The position numbers were made by a program, and so were the translations under genes. A stretch of DNA of 64,000 nt from assembly GCA_025786725.1 (NCBI GenBank), contig JAHLTZ010000016.1, positions 186,001 through 250,000 on the forward strand, read 5' to 3'. Source of the DNA: Syncephalis fuscata (taxonomy: Eukaryota; Zoopagomycota; Zoopagomycetes; Zoopagales; Piptocephalidaceae). The notes under the pieces were generated by a model. The model made no database searches, had not been told where the DNA came from, and saw nothing but the letters and a program-made list of their open reading frames with translations. Below are positions 1 through 11,938 of this stretch, piece by piece (positions within the stretch are counted from its first letter, which is position 1; every line of letters begins with the position of its first letter).

Positions 1-261
1 TTATACTATTGTCAAATATTTTAATATCTTATTCTATTTGCTATGATGTTACAGCTCTAATGTAAAAAGTGTAGTTTAGATGAACAAGTAACATGTTGTA
101 CTGATGTTAACTTTTGACGTTTACTAATAAGTGCTTTAATGCTCAGAATACAGTGTATCGACTGGTTGATATTGCTATTGAATAGAGTTATAATTTTATA
201 GTAACCATAGATAATCATATTCATTTTTTATAATTAATAAACTTTATAAATAATTTAAATA
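1..261. other. Intergenic, AT-rich
   Basis: No open frame or conserved motif seen. This is the 3' flank of the leftward PPR gene. Confidence 0.5.
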
Positions 262-3200
262 TTACACCCAACCAACACGATGAGCAGTTTCAGCAATAGC
301 TTGTTGTACGGCTAGTGATTCAAGCAGTGGATTTACTGTTACAGTATCGACTGATATCGCTGCAGTATTCGTTTGAGAATCACAAACGGGTGTCAGTCGA
401 ATGGTCCGAATAATCGACGTTAAAAGCATTGGTGAATCGGCCGAGAATATAGCCCGACAAGCATGATGTACATCAGGATTGACGCCTGCTTCCAGCATCT
501 GACGCCATATCTCTAGTACCATGGGTAATCGTACTGTTTTTTGATCTGTAGGAAAGTGGAATGGCTTTCTATTACATCGTTTTCTCGTAAAGATATCAAT
601 TGACGAGCAATGGACCGTCGACAGCATGTTAATAAAATGGCAAAAGTTTGTGACGTCGGCTTGAAACCATCAGCTTTGAATTCCTTGTAAATACGTGCTG
701 CATTGACTATATCGCCCTGACGAGCATAGGCCGATAATAAAGTATGTCGTGCAGTAATGTCTGGTATTATGGGCCGCTTAGAATTAACCTTATTTGCTGG
801 TAATTGTTGGATACGTTGGTATGCGGCTTCTGCTGCTGGTAAATTGCCATTCATTGCGTACCAACGAATAATTTCAGTGGCCAATACTTGATTGCACAGA
901 ATTGGTGATTCAGATGCAGTGTTTGGCGCCTGTTCCGTATAGGCATTTGGGTCACCTAGTTCTTTCAGCCATGACCAAACAAGATCATGTCGTTGGTGTC
1001 GTATGGCCGCTGTAATGACGATGGCAAAAGTACGGGCATCCGGAGCCATATCATTGCCACGCTCTTTCATTATTTCCATACAATCTAAACAGCGTCGTAG
1101 TTTTTACCTGCCGTATGTGCTCTTAGTAATACATTGTATGCCTTTGTGTCCAGGCTGTGTCCATTAGCTAACATATCGTTTAACAATGCATAAAGTCTTG
1201 ACCATCGTTTTTTACGTGCTGCAGCATCCATCAAAGCAGTGTAGATTGGCACGGAAAGTGCTGCTTTTAAAGATGGCGCTAGCTGATGGTATTGATCATA
1301 TGCACCTTCATCGTCATTTCGCCGTAAACGAGCCGATACTAAAATAGAAAATATATTTGCATGATCTTGAGCTACTAGTTGAAGTCGTGGTTTGTATAAA
1401 CCGTTATCGCTATTTGATTGTGTCTTCCAAAAGTGTAAATAAGGCGATAGATCGGCCAGCCAAAGCAGTTGTTGATATAGATATTCGGCCAGTCCTATCT
1501 TGCCGTAAGTTGCCATTATATGTATCATAATGGCAAAAGTCTTAACATTGGCTGGTGGCCCGCGAACTACATGCGTAAACAATTCGTTGCTATCATCGAT
1601 GGATTGTTCCAAAGTGTCACGCGGAAATAATGCCATGACACGTTCATAGTAACAGAGCCTTAGTGTGTGGAAATCCTTACGCTTGCCTAATACATATAGC
1701 CAAGTATTATGCTCGTCTGCACCCAAAGGTAGACCGGAATGTAAAAGATCTTGCCAAACTGCTTGTGCGCCATCTGGACAATTGGCATCGCCAAGTGCTC
1801 TAATAACAGCACAACAAAGTGATATAGCCTCGGCTACACGCGATCCGCCTCGAGCACGCTCAGCTGTGTTAATGGCACCATCGGATCGTAAACTGGCGTT
1901 GAATATAACTTCTTTAGATAATGGACGAGAATGGGACGATTCGTTGAGTGCCGCTTCTCTGGCTTGAGTTGCAAATTGGCGTGCATCTTGTGATCGACCC
2001 GCTTTAGCATAGCCAATGGCCAATGCAGTCAGTGTAGCAATAGTAAATCTTACACCCAGTGCCACTACTATTTGGCGAATACGATGCATTTCTTCATAGG
2101 CACCATATCGGCTACAAGCATCAATAAGAATTGCCACTGTATGTGCATTAGGATGCCAATTGTCTGGATCTGCCGCACGTTGACTCATTAGCTGATCAAA
2201 AATTCGAATAGCACCTAATAAATCTTGTTGTTCAATATGTAACGTAGAATTACATTAACGGTTGCTTGTGTTGGCTGGATTCCTGCTGATAACATCCATC
2301 GCAGTGTTCTACCAGCGCCAATATAATCCTTTTTTTCGATTTGAAGTGACATTAGTGCCGTGTATGTATGTACATTAGGAGTTGGAAATGAAAATGCAGA
2401 CTGTTCGTCAGTTTTTTTAGACGGCAAAGCATTCGCTGATGTGCTTCTTGTTGTAACATACATTTGTCGTATTTTATATTAGAGGTAATGCGCAATGCTT
2501 CTCTCTGTTCAAGTATACCGCGTATTCTAGCCACTGCATCCCATCGTCCGGCTCTGCCATATCCAACCAGCAATGCTTGCTGTGTATATGCATCCCATTT
2601 TATTCGATGCAATATTGCCATATCTTTGGCATATTGCTCCATGTCATCTACATCGCCAAATCGTGCATGAGCATTAATGCGTGTATTCCAGCTCATACGA
2701 TTTGGTGCAAGTCCCGGATGATCTAGCATTTCTTTCCATACATATTCAACTGCCTTTAAAGCGCCTTGCTGTGTGTAAGCTTGTAAGCGTGTATTGTATG
2801 CAGTCAGCCAATGTGCATGTGTTTTCTCGTTAGTAACATTCTTTATGTAGCTACTATTATTGTAAATCGTTGATTGTTTTAACATGCAATTATGACCTTG
2901 TAAATAAAAATATCTGGTGTATTTTTATACAAAGCTGGCTTTGCTAGTTTGCTGTTATGATTATTAGTATCGGCTTTCGATGTTGCAGAATCAAATGAGC
3001 GCATAAGCTGCCATACACGCTCCATCGATGCTAGATCGCTGCATATTGCAAAAGCATGCAAAGTAGCATTCCATTCGGATTTTTTTAAAACACGAGGTGC
3101 TTGTAGTATATCATTTAGTACAATGCGCAATCGGCGGGCTGCTTCTGTTGTCGGTTTGCCATTGGCCAGATGTTTAATAAGTGTAGTATATGTCTGAATA

Positions 3201-4013
3201 GGCATTTGACGCAGTACTTTGGGTACAATAGTAGCCGTTGAAATTGTAACCAAACACGATCGGCTGCCACCTGTCCAGAATCCACCAAGTTCAATTTGCT
3301 TTGGTGTAAAATATCGAGTTGTGCCGATACATCCATAAGCGGTGAAGTACCGCCATTAAGCATAGCTTCGTTAAATGCACGGGCAAGTGTGCGTGCTGCA
3401 TTTTGATTAATACCCGGTGGATTAAGCCGATTCCTTATAATGGCACGATTTTTACGAAGTGCTGCATTTGTTATACGTCGATTAGACACATTCCCTAAAT
3501 CATCGTTTTTGTTTTCTGACTTGTTAAACGACTTATCTGTATCAAATCTGTTAGATGTTATAATACTTTTACATATACTAGTATTTCCCACACTAGCCAG
3601 TATATTTTTATACTTACATTCCATTATTTATCTGTCTTTTCTGTCTTTGTAGTGTCATTAATAGAGCCTGATAATCCATGAATAGTTTTTGACGATATAA
3701 TAACATGTTTGACTGTATGTGGCCGTGCAGCTAAACTATTGCTTGTTTGATGCGCCCATCGTCGTTGTTGCCAATGCTGACATTTCAATGATAGAAATCT
3801 TTTCTGCCGTTGATAATTACGCGACCCTAGTGCTTCCTGACAACTTAACTCGCTTTTAACAATATCTACTGGCCATGAATGTGATTGCAGTAGTGGTTGT
3901 AGTAGTCGCGTTTGCCACAAGTCGGGCAAAAGTATAAACGCCGACGTAGCTTTTGTTTTAAACAACCCAGAATCCGTTAATCGCCAATGGTGTTTGCAGG
4001 CAAGCTTGGACAT
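262..4013 (-). CDS. Pentatricopeptide repeat (PPR) protein, frame-broken
   Basis: Very likely an organellar RNA-binding PPR protein. The reading, starting at 4013, begins with a basic Ser/Arg-rich stretch that could be a mitochondrial targeting sequence, followed by repeated 35-residue helix pairs of the TYxxLI...A...G type, for example around 3200, 2750, 2300, 2130, 1800, 1180 and 1010. The coding sequence is spread over eight overlapping or abutting open stretches (4013-3624, 3624-3115, 3253-2879, 2885-2352, 2463-2215, 2188-1085, 1079-513, 627-262). Each junction changes frame in the same sense, as if one base were missing. At 2215-2230 and 1079-1100 the 35-residue repeat spacing is kept exactly if one base is restored, so introns do not explain the breaks. 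Residual sequencing deletions or a pseudogene are the alternatives. The family is clear. The exact orthologue is not recognised. Confidence 0.8.
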
Positions 4014-4473
4014 GGTAATGCAAAGATCTGTGTTTTTCTAGCCAGGTATACACCGGCTGGCTAATAACCGCAAGATTAAAGTGTTTGTACCTTACTACTT
4101 GCAGCTACACTATAGTAACAATAGAATCGTTTGAATCATACGTACTCGAATAGATTAAACGATACGTACCTACCAACAACAACGACAGCGACAACAACAA
4201 AAACAAATAAATATAATCAACGTATAAATTATGGCGTAATATTTTAATATAGCAGAAAAGTAAAAACAGCCTTTTCATTGATATACTGTAATGTAATTGC
4301 AAATAATACAGCAAACGCGACATCATACCACGTGATCTTTTTACTTTTACATTCTTTGTTTTGAGATTCTTATTTTTCTTTACCTTTTATTATTTCCTAC
4401 GTTTTTTTTGGTAGAGAAAAGGTGCAACAGGGTGCAGTCTGCTATACATATACTTTAATACAGAATATATAAT
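4014..4473. promoter_or_regulatory. Divergent promoter, PPR / RPC7, with CACGTG at 4329-4334
   Basis: Intergenic region between two divergent genes. It carries one palindromic CACGTG box (4329-4334), a binding-site type for bHLH factors such as Cbf1 or Pho4, and a T-rich tract just upstream of the RPC7 start. Binding is inferred only. Confidence 0.35.
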
Positions 4474-5431
4474 ATGTCACGCGGAAGAGGTCGAGGACGT
4501 GGCGGTGGTGCTGGTCGCGGTGGCGGTCCAATGGGATTCTCTGGTCTACAAAGTGAAATCCAAGGCGTTTCTCTTTTTCCTACCGAGCCAGTGGCAACAT
4601 TTCCGGTACGCTTCATACTAGCTTATTATGGCTTTGAACAATATCTAATATTATTATAGGAAATTACATTGCCAATACCACGAAAACTTACTACAGAAGA
4701 AGAAGCTATTTTGCAACAACAGGATGAATTGCTAGAAACCATACGACAAAGTGCTTTTTATATTACAGTACCGCTACCATCAAAAGGTATTTATCGAAAA
4801 AATTAAATGGATAGCTAATAATAAAAGATATTGAACGCTATTCGGATAAATATTTAACATTGGGCAATCAGCGTGCAAAACTACGAAGTATTCAGACAGG
4901 TAATTATATTAAAGTGATCGTGTTAATTATTGTAATAATTATACGGTGTTAGATTTAGATTTTTTCCCTGAAGAACTTCACCGAGTACTGGATCCTAGTA
5001 AAAAAGGAAATAGTAAGTTTGTAAAATAAAATTAAATAAAATTGTAATGTAAATGCATTTATAGCACAACGAAAAGTGGAAATGGATTTGGCAGCCACGT
5101 TTGAAAGAATTGAACAGCAGGCGAAAGATGGCGACCAGGTTTGTGCTTATTATCTAATTGATTTGTTATAAACTAATGGTTGATGGATATTAGGATGACG
5201 ATGCCGATGAAGGCGAAAGGGAAGGGGCAGATCGGCCAGACGATGATGGAGAGGACGACGGTGTAGTGGATGCCGAGTATGAAGATGAAGACGACGACTA
5301 TGCGCAACAATACTTTGACAATGGCGAAGGCGATGAGGGCGGTGACGACGATGGTAAGTATAATATGCACATATTATTAGTATTGCATCTCATCCCTACT
5401 GGTAATAGATCAAGATGGTGCAGTTTTCTAA
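4474..5431 (+). CDS. RNA polymerase III subunit RPC7 / Rpc31
   Basis: Subunit of nuclear RNA polymerase III (Rpc82-Rpc34-Rpc31 initiation subcomplex). The ATG at 4474 starts a Gly/Arg-rich N-terminus (MSRGRGRGRGGG) followed by the family's LFP block. After splicing come the conserved core with the DIERYSDKY motif and a long Asp/Glu-rich C-terminal tail, as in Rpc31/POLR3G. I read seven exons separated by six GT-AG introns of about 41-55 nt. The first intron is 4606-4659, and the last is near 5354-5408 with the stop TAA at 5429-5431. The tail is rich in GAT/GAC/GAA codons. Length is about 215 residues, normal for the family. The start is fixed by the RGG-like N-terminus and by the absence of an upstream in-frame extension. 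Confidence 0.88.
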
Positions 5432-5632
5432 ATGTTACAAGAACATGACATTTTATAAAAATAGCTTTATTTCATACGTAAATTTACAATAAACAATAGT
5501 ATATAATTTATTGTGAAGCTCAATGCTGATTACTATTCTACCACAAATTCATATTGTTATTGAATAGTAGTCGTTTAATGTTTGTGTAGTGTACATTGGT
5601 TGTTACTTTAAATAGATACGTTTGCTATGCTA
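5432..5632. other. Convergent intergenic region
   Basis: Short AT-rich gap between the 3' ends of RPC7 (+) and the 7TM-like gene (-). No gene seen. Confidence 0.5.
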
Positions 5633-7509
5633 TTATTCCGATTCAGGTATACTTGATACATCAATGGTTACGCGAACATGTGACGATTTTAATCCTATTG
5701 AGTTACGAATCTCGCTATTTTTTCGATAACCAAAAAACTTTTGCTTGATAGCATGAATAGTCATTTTTTGACGTCTGTCGCCAGTTGATTCGCTTTTTGT
5801 ATGGATGTCAATAACAAAAAGAATAGGTAAAATTCGAAAAATATGCATAGCTTATTCAACACTGAGTATGCTATTATCATTGCAGGGCCATAGCGCCAGT
5901 AGTGGAAAATATCAAATATCACAGTTGTAAATGCAATCAACTGTCCAATAATAGAAATGGCATAGATTAAAGTAAGCTATTAATGGTTGATTAATGGTTA
6001 GTACAGCAATAGTAGCAATAGAAGTAATAATAAAAAACTTACTCGTTGTAGCGCTCGAAGTGCATCGGTTTTAACGCGAAAAATACTTTGTAAGCGAAAG
6101 AAAACAAAGCCTAATAATGTAAAAGTTAAGCGATGATACTTGAATATAAATTAGCTATTTACCATGATAACCGAAACACTTAGTACTATTATTTTGCCCA
6201 ACAATAGCATAGGAACTACGAGAGCAGCTAATGAATCGCCACTCTTGTATAATGAAGACAATCACAAAGAATTATGAGTGATTCACAAATGATATTGCCA
6301 ATAAGAGAGAACCAGATTGTGATTTTAATCAGTTGAACGTATGGTTTATCGTGTATTTCTATTAAAACAGAGTGCCTTTAAACGTAAAAATTAAATTAGT
6401 TTACTTGGCTTTTATTTATTCAATTATTACTTACCATAATGAAAGTAATTGATGAAAGGTAATAAGAAAAGTTATTTCTCTTATTTGTATAAGCCAGTAT
6501 GCAGCTATTCCGTTAACATTCATAAACATAATAGGAATTATAACTGAAATAGACTGTGATTAATAACATAATAATAATACTAATAATAATAGCAAATAGT
6601 TAACTTACGGCAAATAGCAAAAAGTGTAGTGTAAAAGATAAAAAACTGTCGTGGTGAAGGATATGTCTTGTTTTTTAGTATTTTTACTAGCTTAATAAAA
6701 CCATAAATGGCAGCTACAATAAACACTGACGTACAAAAATACAAAAAAATTGTATATTCTATTTTACTGAATGCATCGTTCCATGGACCTGATTCTATTA
6801 CGAATAAATTAAGCTATATTTAATATGAATAGTGCAATATCGTGCTAGTCACATACCTTGCTCGACAAAGACAACAACACGATCTCCTGGATTAGTATTA
6901 TGCGACATTATATCCTTAAACGCACGCCTCCTTAATAATAGCGTGCGAATTGCCGGTGGTCCATTAAAAGGTATCTGTCTAACCGTTGTATACGAAATGG
7001 TTTGTGGAGCACCTGGTACATCATTTTTCCTATGACGCTTCATAAGAAACAATACAGCTTGTACATATGCTTTACCCGTCGACTCCCAGACATCGCTTAA
7101 TTCCTTTACAGCAGACACAGCCTAATAAATGCAAAACAAACACAGCAAACTAATTGTTAATATTATTGCTTTTACACACATTCAACAATATTACACGATT
7201 TAATGTTGTACAGCTACGGTGTTTTAACTGGCTTTCATCAATAGCAATAATGACATGCTTATCAGGTAGTATTGTCTCATTTAGCGCTGGTGGTTTTAGT
7301 TTGCATGCCTCTCCTTCAATAAACTCAGCAATCAGCAATACTCCTGTTGCGTTGTATTTTTCTGGATAAACCTGAAATGGATCCTGTGTCGGATTACTGA
7401 ACGTTTGATTGCCGATATAGAATGTAGCTCTTCCCGTTACTGGATACAATCCTTGCGACAAGAATACAAAAATAAAAATGAAAAAGTCAGTTAGCAATAT
7501 AGGCGTCAT
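5633..7509 (-). CDS. Putative seven-transmembrane protein with luminal/extracellular N-domain
   Basis: Multi-exon membrane protein. Exon 1 (from 7509) starts with a hydrophobic signal peptide and a luminal region with N-glycosylation sequons (NQT, NAT, NET). The next exon (7098-6855) continues this domain. From about 6799 onward, exons encode successive hydrophobic helices (for example YTIFLYFCTSVFIVAAIYGF, then others near 6500, 6300, 6200, 6100 and 5900-5800), about seven in all, followed by a short hydrophilic tail ending in IPESE. The topology, a signal peptide plus about 200 residues plus 7TM, recalls GPCR-like 'intimal thickness receptor/lung 7TM' proteins. That assignment is by topology and not by a diagnostic motif. 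Frames break near 6260, near 6160 and at an A-run near 5765 in a way consistent with single missing bases. The exon map in the middle is therefore provisional. Confidence 0.55.
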
Positions 7510-8424
7510 CTTAAAGCTGACATGAAAGAGGCCGCTTGACGCATGAATTTCATTTAAATAGTAACGGGTGACTGGCTCAAAACACAGGACAACTCAAGGT
7601 CAACACAGGCGTAAACTTTTGTTTATTACATTAAAAAAACGAATGATCATTAGTGAACCAGAGTTATGAATAGAACTGAAATAAACAGGTTATCATTGCC
7701 AAGATAATCGTGACCCATTCACAAGGGCTGTACTTGTTGATGTAGTTAAGTTAAACGTGAAAGAATAGCCGAATGTTTGTATTTACCGGATATACAGAAT
7801 TACTACTATATTTACAAAGACTCGACCAGCCTACCGACTCTCGGATATTGCGCATGCATATCCGCTTTACAATAAATTACTAATCACGAGTATTATAATA
7901 AAATGCCTATTCTAGCAAGTAACATTATTTATAGCAAAGCCTTGCAAAGTGCGTGCCATTTGTTATGATAGTCTAAAAATACGTATAAATAAATGACCAA
8001 ATTTTATACTTACCTAGTCTTCTATCTAAACTATTTTTTGTTTCAGCTTTAGTACTACTAGAACTCTTCACATTTACTATGCATATATACTCTATAAATT
8101 TAATTTACTAATAGTCACTTTGTTTGCATATTTATTTTGTTATATAATGTTTTATTGTATACTAGCTACGTACTATTCAATAATGTTGTCTGTTTAGTGT
8201 TAGTTCTAACAGTTTTAAGTATTGGTTTATTTTTCTTAGTAATTTGTTTATTAAATCAATATATATATATATATATATGCGTCATAATAAACCATAATAG
8301 TTATTAATTTAATATTAATCGTACACATAAAAGTCGCATGTGATTTGCTAAAGTTTCAGCAGTATGTTTTAATAAACAGAAATAAAATAATAAAATACAA
8401 CGCCCATCAGCCATCCATATCTGA
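7510..8424. other. Intergenic, with a (TA)n tract
   Basis: A 0.9-kb AT-rich stretch upstream of the 7TM-like gene and downstream of the PIG-Y gene. A TA dinucleotide run lies at about 8262-8279. No coding exon or RNA gene was recognised. Confidence 0.45.
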
Positions 8425-9611
8425 TTAGTTGTGTCGAAATAGTTTCATGCCCATCCAATTGCAGGTCACTGCATAGATGAACAATGGCAAAGATAACGGA
8501 ATTAATAAACAGTAATATTGATCATCGCGTATCCAATCAAATACCTATTTAAATAAACGAGTTAGTAACACTGATTATGTTGTACGGATATGTGTATCTA
8601 TATCAAACTTACTGCACTGCCAGTATCAGGCATCCATTTGGATATAAATGCAGCATAGATACCACTAACAAAGACGATATACGTCGATGCAAGTAGAACC
8701 CAGCCCCAAAACGGCGTATAATCTGGATCTTCTGCACCTAGTCGCTGATGAGATATCTCAAAGACAAGTGGAGGCCGTGCACGCCTTTCTGATGGTAGCA
8801 TTGCTGTTTCTGGTCCTTCCATTTCGCTTAGTTGTCGCGAATGGGCATGCAGCGCTATAGATTGTGGACGTAAACGATGATCAATATCCGAACGGTACCA
8901 AGCAGCTATCGATTCAGAAGTTACCGATCGTTCGCGATCAAGTAATAGTGCATCCTGTTGTTGCTGTTGTTGCTGTGTCGATGTATGTGCTGGTGGTGTT
9001 GACATGGATGAAAAATAATCTTGTGCTGTCATGGCCCTAAATCGATTAGATGTGCGATTAGGCGTGTTACTGCCTGTAGCCAAACCAGATGGATTATTTA
9101 CATTAGTATGATTTGTACGCGGAGATGCAGTTCCATTAAACGATATACTACTCATAGAATGTGAACGGCCCATATTTAAGCCATGAACAAGACGACGACG
9201 CAGTTCACTTTCACTAGTATTACTAGTATTATTATTATTGTTATTGTTGTTGTTGTTACTGTTGTTGTTACTACTGTTGCTGCCACTACCACTCCCTTCT
9301 ATGCCTCCATAGCCACCCGAAGAAACTGTCTCGCTACAGATGGCAGCTACTCGTCCAAATAATAATGTATTACGTGGCCGTCTACTTGACGTTCCACCAT
9401 TATTACCGCTTTCTGTTGCCATTGTTGTACTCACAGAACGAAGGTGTTTTGAATCTGTAAGATCTGTATAAGTAGTCGCGGCTGGTTGCTGCAAAGTTGC
9501 ACCTATAGAAGCATACTGTCGAGAATCGTGGTCTATCTCGTGCAGATGACTCGCTCTCGTATCACCAGTGTCTGAAAACGTATCACTATGTGGGTGTATA
9601 AAAGTGGACAT
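8425..9611 (-). CDS. PIG-Y domain protein (GPI-GlcNAc transferase subunit) with long disordered N-terminus
   Basis: The C-terminal two-helix domain ends in NWMGMKLFRHN, which closely matches the C-terminus of PIG-Y (family WMGIKLFRHN), a small subunit of the ER complex that starts GPI-anchor synthesis. Exon 1 is 9611-8613 and exon 2 is 8544-8425, joined by a GT-AG intron of 68 nt. Two hydrophobic helices (GWVLLASTYIVFVSGIYAAF and YYCLLIPLSLPLFIYAV) precede the motif. Unusually, about 290 residues of low-complexity sequence (poly-Asn, poly-Gln, Ser-rich) come before the domain, whereas animal PIG-Y is about 70 residues. The start ATG at 9611 opens an uninterrupted frame. The subtilase with a GPI-signal-like tail elsewhere in the window would be a substrate of this pathway. 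Confidence 0.72.
8958..9290 (-). repeat. Coding trinucleotide repeats (poly-Gln and poly-Asn)
   Basis: Within the PIG-Y gene, a CAA/CAG run encodes seven Gln (about 8958-8980) and an AAC/AAT run encodes about ten Asn (about 9228-9260), with Ser/Gly runs beside it. These tracts are probably length-polymorphic. Confidence 0.7.
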
Positions 9612-9743
9612 GGTAATCTACACAATACACTGTAGCTAATCTAATATAAAGAGACCAATAGAAGATGAAAAAGGTATAAAAAACTTTAATAAGATAACAA
9701 TATGAAGATAATCATTTATGCCATTGATAGAATTCAGTTCTAT

Positions 9744-9914
9744 TCAGATTACACACTTTCCGGCAGCGCCTACCGAGCTAAAATGACATGTTTTTCCGTC
9801 TTTACACTGGCTATCGTTCATACATCCCCAGAGTTCTGTTTTGGGCCTAAAACTTTGCACTGATGATATGAATAAAGCGACCATTGTGATATAGGTTAAC
9901 ATCTTGTATTGCAT
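9744..9914 (-). CDS. Small secreted cysteine-rich peptide (56 aa)
   Basis: The ATG at 9914 (MQYKMLTYITMVALF...) gives a clear signal peptide with predicted cleavage after VQS. A mature peptide of about 35 residues follows, with four cysteines spaced C-x5-C-x5-C-x10-C and ending GKCVI. An upstream in-frame start at 9983 would place the hydrophobic core too far in, so 9914 is preferred. The spacing looks like a short disulphide-stabilised extracellular module, with two disulphides expected. No family is recognised and no activity can be assigned. No intron was seen. Confidence 0.55.
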   Translation of the reverse strand: MQYKMLTYITMVALFISSVQSFRPKTELWGCMNDSQCKDGKTCHFSSVGAAGKCVI

Positions 9915-10205
9915 GGTAAAAGTTATAACTTTCAGTGTCTGTTGAAGAAGCGACAAAAGTGTAAGTATGATTTGTGGTGACAATTAATCTGAAAGAAATC
10001 AGCGATTTAAATACTATGCAGTCATGGGTCATTGGCCTTTGTAACAAGTGTATTTCCAAGTATAAAAAATAAAAAATACCACATTTATTGTTATAAACGA
10101 TAGAACATTAAAATAATGGCAAAGTAATGCTTGTTCTAACCAATAATGACAATACAATTCGTATACATGCTTAAATAAATGGTCATTGTTTAGCAATAAT
10201 AGCCA
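9915..10205. other. Intergenic region
   Basis: AT-rich gap between the 3' end of the JmjC gene and the small peptide gene. Nothing else recognised. Confidence 0.4.
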
Positions 10206-11820
10206 TTAGAACCAAAAACTAACACTAAAACTCGTATCAAGAGCACGTACATAATGCCACCATCGCGGCTATCGATACTATTAGTTAGCCTATTAACTGC
10301 CGTTATTATTCAACATAGTTACTTACTGGAATATAAAGTAAATCACCTGGATTTAAAATACAGTCATAGCCTTGTGCATTAATAAAGTCTGGAAAAGCAT
10401 GCCAATCAGGCTGTTCTACATCAAGCTAGTATAGATTAGCCATTATCAATGAATAGTAATTGTGTAGTATCATCATTGTCCTACCTGGCTTGTATTATGT
10501 AGCATTGTATCGGATTCGTGGGGATAGACCGGTTCATTAGGCGCATAAAAACGAAACTGTTTACGGCCAACCACTTGAGCAAATAGATTACGATCAGGAT
10601 CATGATGTAGAGGCGATATTGTACCCGCTGGTCCAAACCATGCGTGGGTTTGTACACTTGGTAAAGTCGCTTCATTCATGGCAAAACAATAATCGGGCAC
10701 TTGAATATCACGACGCAGTCGCGGTACTTGGTGGAATAAGTCATGTTGTGCCAAATAGCCTACGGTCTTTTTGGTCGCCACTACATAATCACGTAGAAAT
10801 ACGTCAAATCGCATTAATTGTTGTTGCCATTGTGCATCGGTGTAGCGATGTCCCAGTTCAACTGGCACCCATCGATGACCAAGTAGATCTACTAGATAGG
10901 TAGCATCACACCATCGTTTCATAGCTGGCCAATCTTGCACACCATTACCATGCGTAATAATAAATGGTACTTGTTGGGCCAATTGTCGATGGTAATCCGT
11001 TAAAGAAGGTGAACTAATACGTTTAACTGCCCTTAACGGTTACAACCTTTCTTAATTCTGTAGATAAAGCCGGTATTGTTGTTGTAGCCGTATGTTGTCT
11101 ATCAAGTAATGTTTGCAATGCCACTAGCCAAGATGAATCCTCTGTGACTGTATCACTAACTAAACGACGTCGCTTCGTATTTTCTGTCCTATCGATATTA
11201 CAATCGATACTAATAGATACCAGCAGTTGGTTGGCTGCATCAATTAATGAATGAACACACTGTTCTGTACCCAGTGCACCCGCCATAATTAATCCTGTAT
11301 CGAGTATTTCAATAGATTTCTCCAAATGATATTTTATTTCTATTACAATGAGTCTTTATATATGTATATGTATATACTATAACTTACCATCTCGTTTAAT
11401 TTCTAAATTACTTGCCCATAAATATTTTATATAACGATACGCAATGACCAATTCAATAGTACCGCGTAATAAAGCACAGCTAGAAAACCGCCTTAAACTA
11501 TCCGTACTCACTGTCTGATAGGGTACAGCGTGAAGAGCAAACTTTCTTCGGTCTAGTAAACATTCGGCGTCGAATTGAAGACGCTTTAATATAGCAACAG
11601 TGCTACTGTTATCGGTAGCTGTTAATTCAGATTGCAATTGATAAGCGATAGAGTGAAATAGTCGTGATTCCGTGTTGGTCCACTCAATAGTAGAAGTGGT
11701 AAAGGTAGAAGACGCGATAGTTACGGTTGTTGTCAGGTTGTTGTCCAACTGACTAGTAATCTCTTCTATTATTGTTTTTAGTGTATTTTCTACCGTTTCT
11801 ACTAAACCATGAGTGGTCAT
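10206..11820 (-). CDS. JmjC-domain hydroxylase, KDM8/JMJD5-like
   Basis: Fe(II)/2-oxoglutarate-dependent JmjC oxygenase of the KDM8 (JMJD5) type. These act as peptidyl arginyl hydroxylases and have been linked to histone biology. Exon 1 (11820-11389) and exon 2 encode an alpha-helical N-terminal region. The core has WPAMKRW, RWVPVELGHRYTD, the metal-binding HxD in SPLHHDPDRN, and after two further introns the distal His in RWWHYVRAL followed by SFSVSFWF and the stop at 10206-10208. These motifs line up well with KDM8. The frame breaks near 11030 and again near the last intron (about 10270-10320), each consistent with one extra base or two missing. Sequence error is the simplest explanation because both sides are conserved. 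Introns are short GT-AG. Confidence 0.8.
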
Positions 11821-11938
11821 AATGTTAAATGTAAATTGTATTTAGTAAAATAAAGACTTGAATAAAATAATTAAAGATTTTAATAAAATTCGTCTGTTTA
11901 ATAATAAAATATTATTAAATGCGTTTTCCTCTCTTTAA

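Noticed and set aside
513-3624. Programmed -1 ribosomal frameshifting in the PPR gene
   Set aside because: No X-XXY-YYZ slippery heptamer is apparent at the junctions, and seven events in one gene are implausible.
513-4013. Introns as the cause of the PPR frame changes
   Set aside because: Segments overlap or abut, and the 35-residue repeat spacing is exact across at least two junctions with a single added base.
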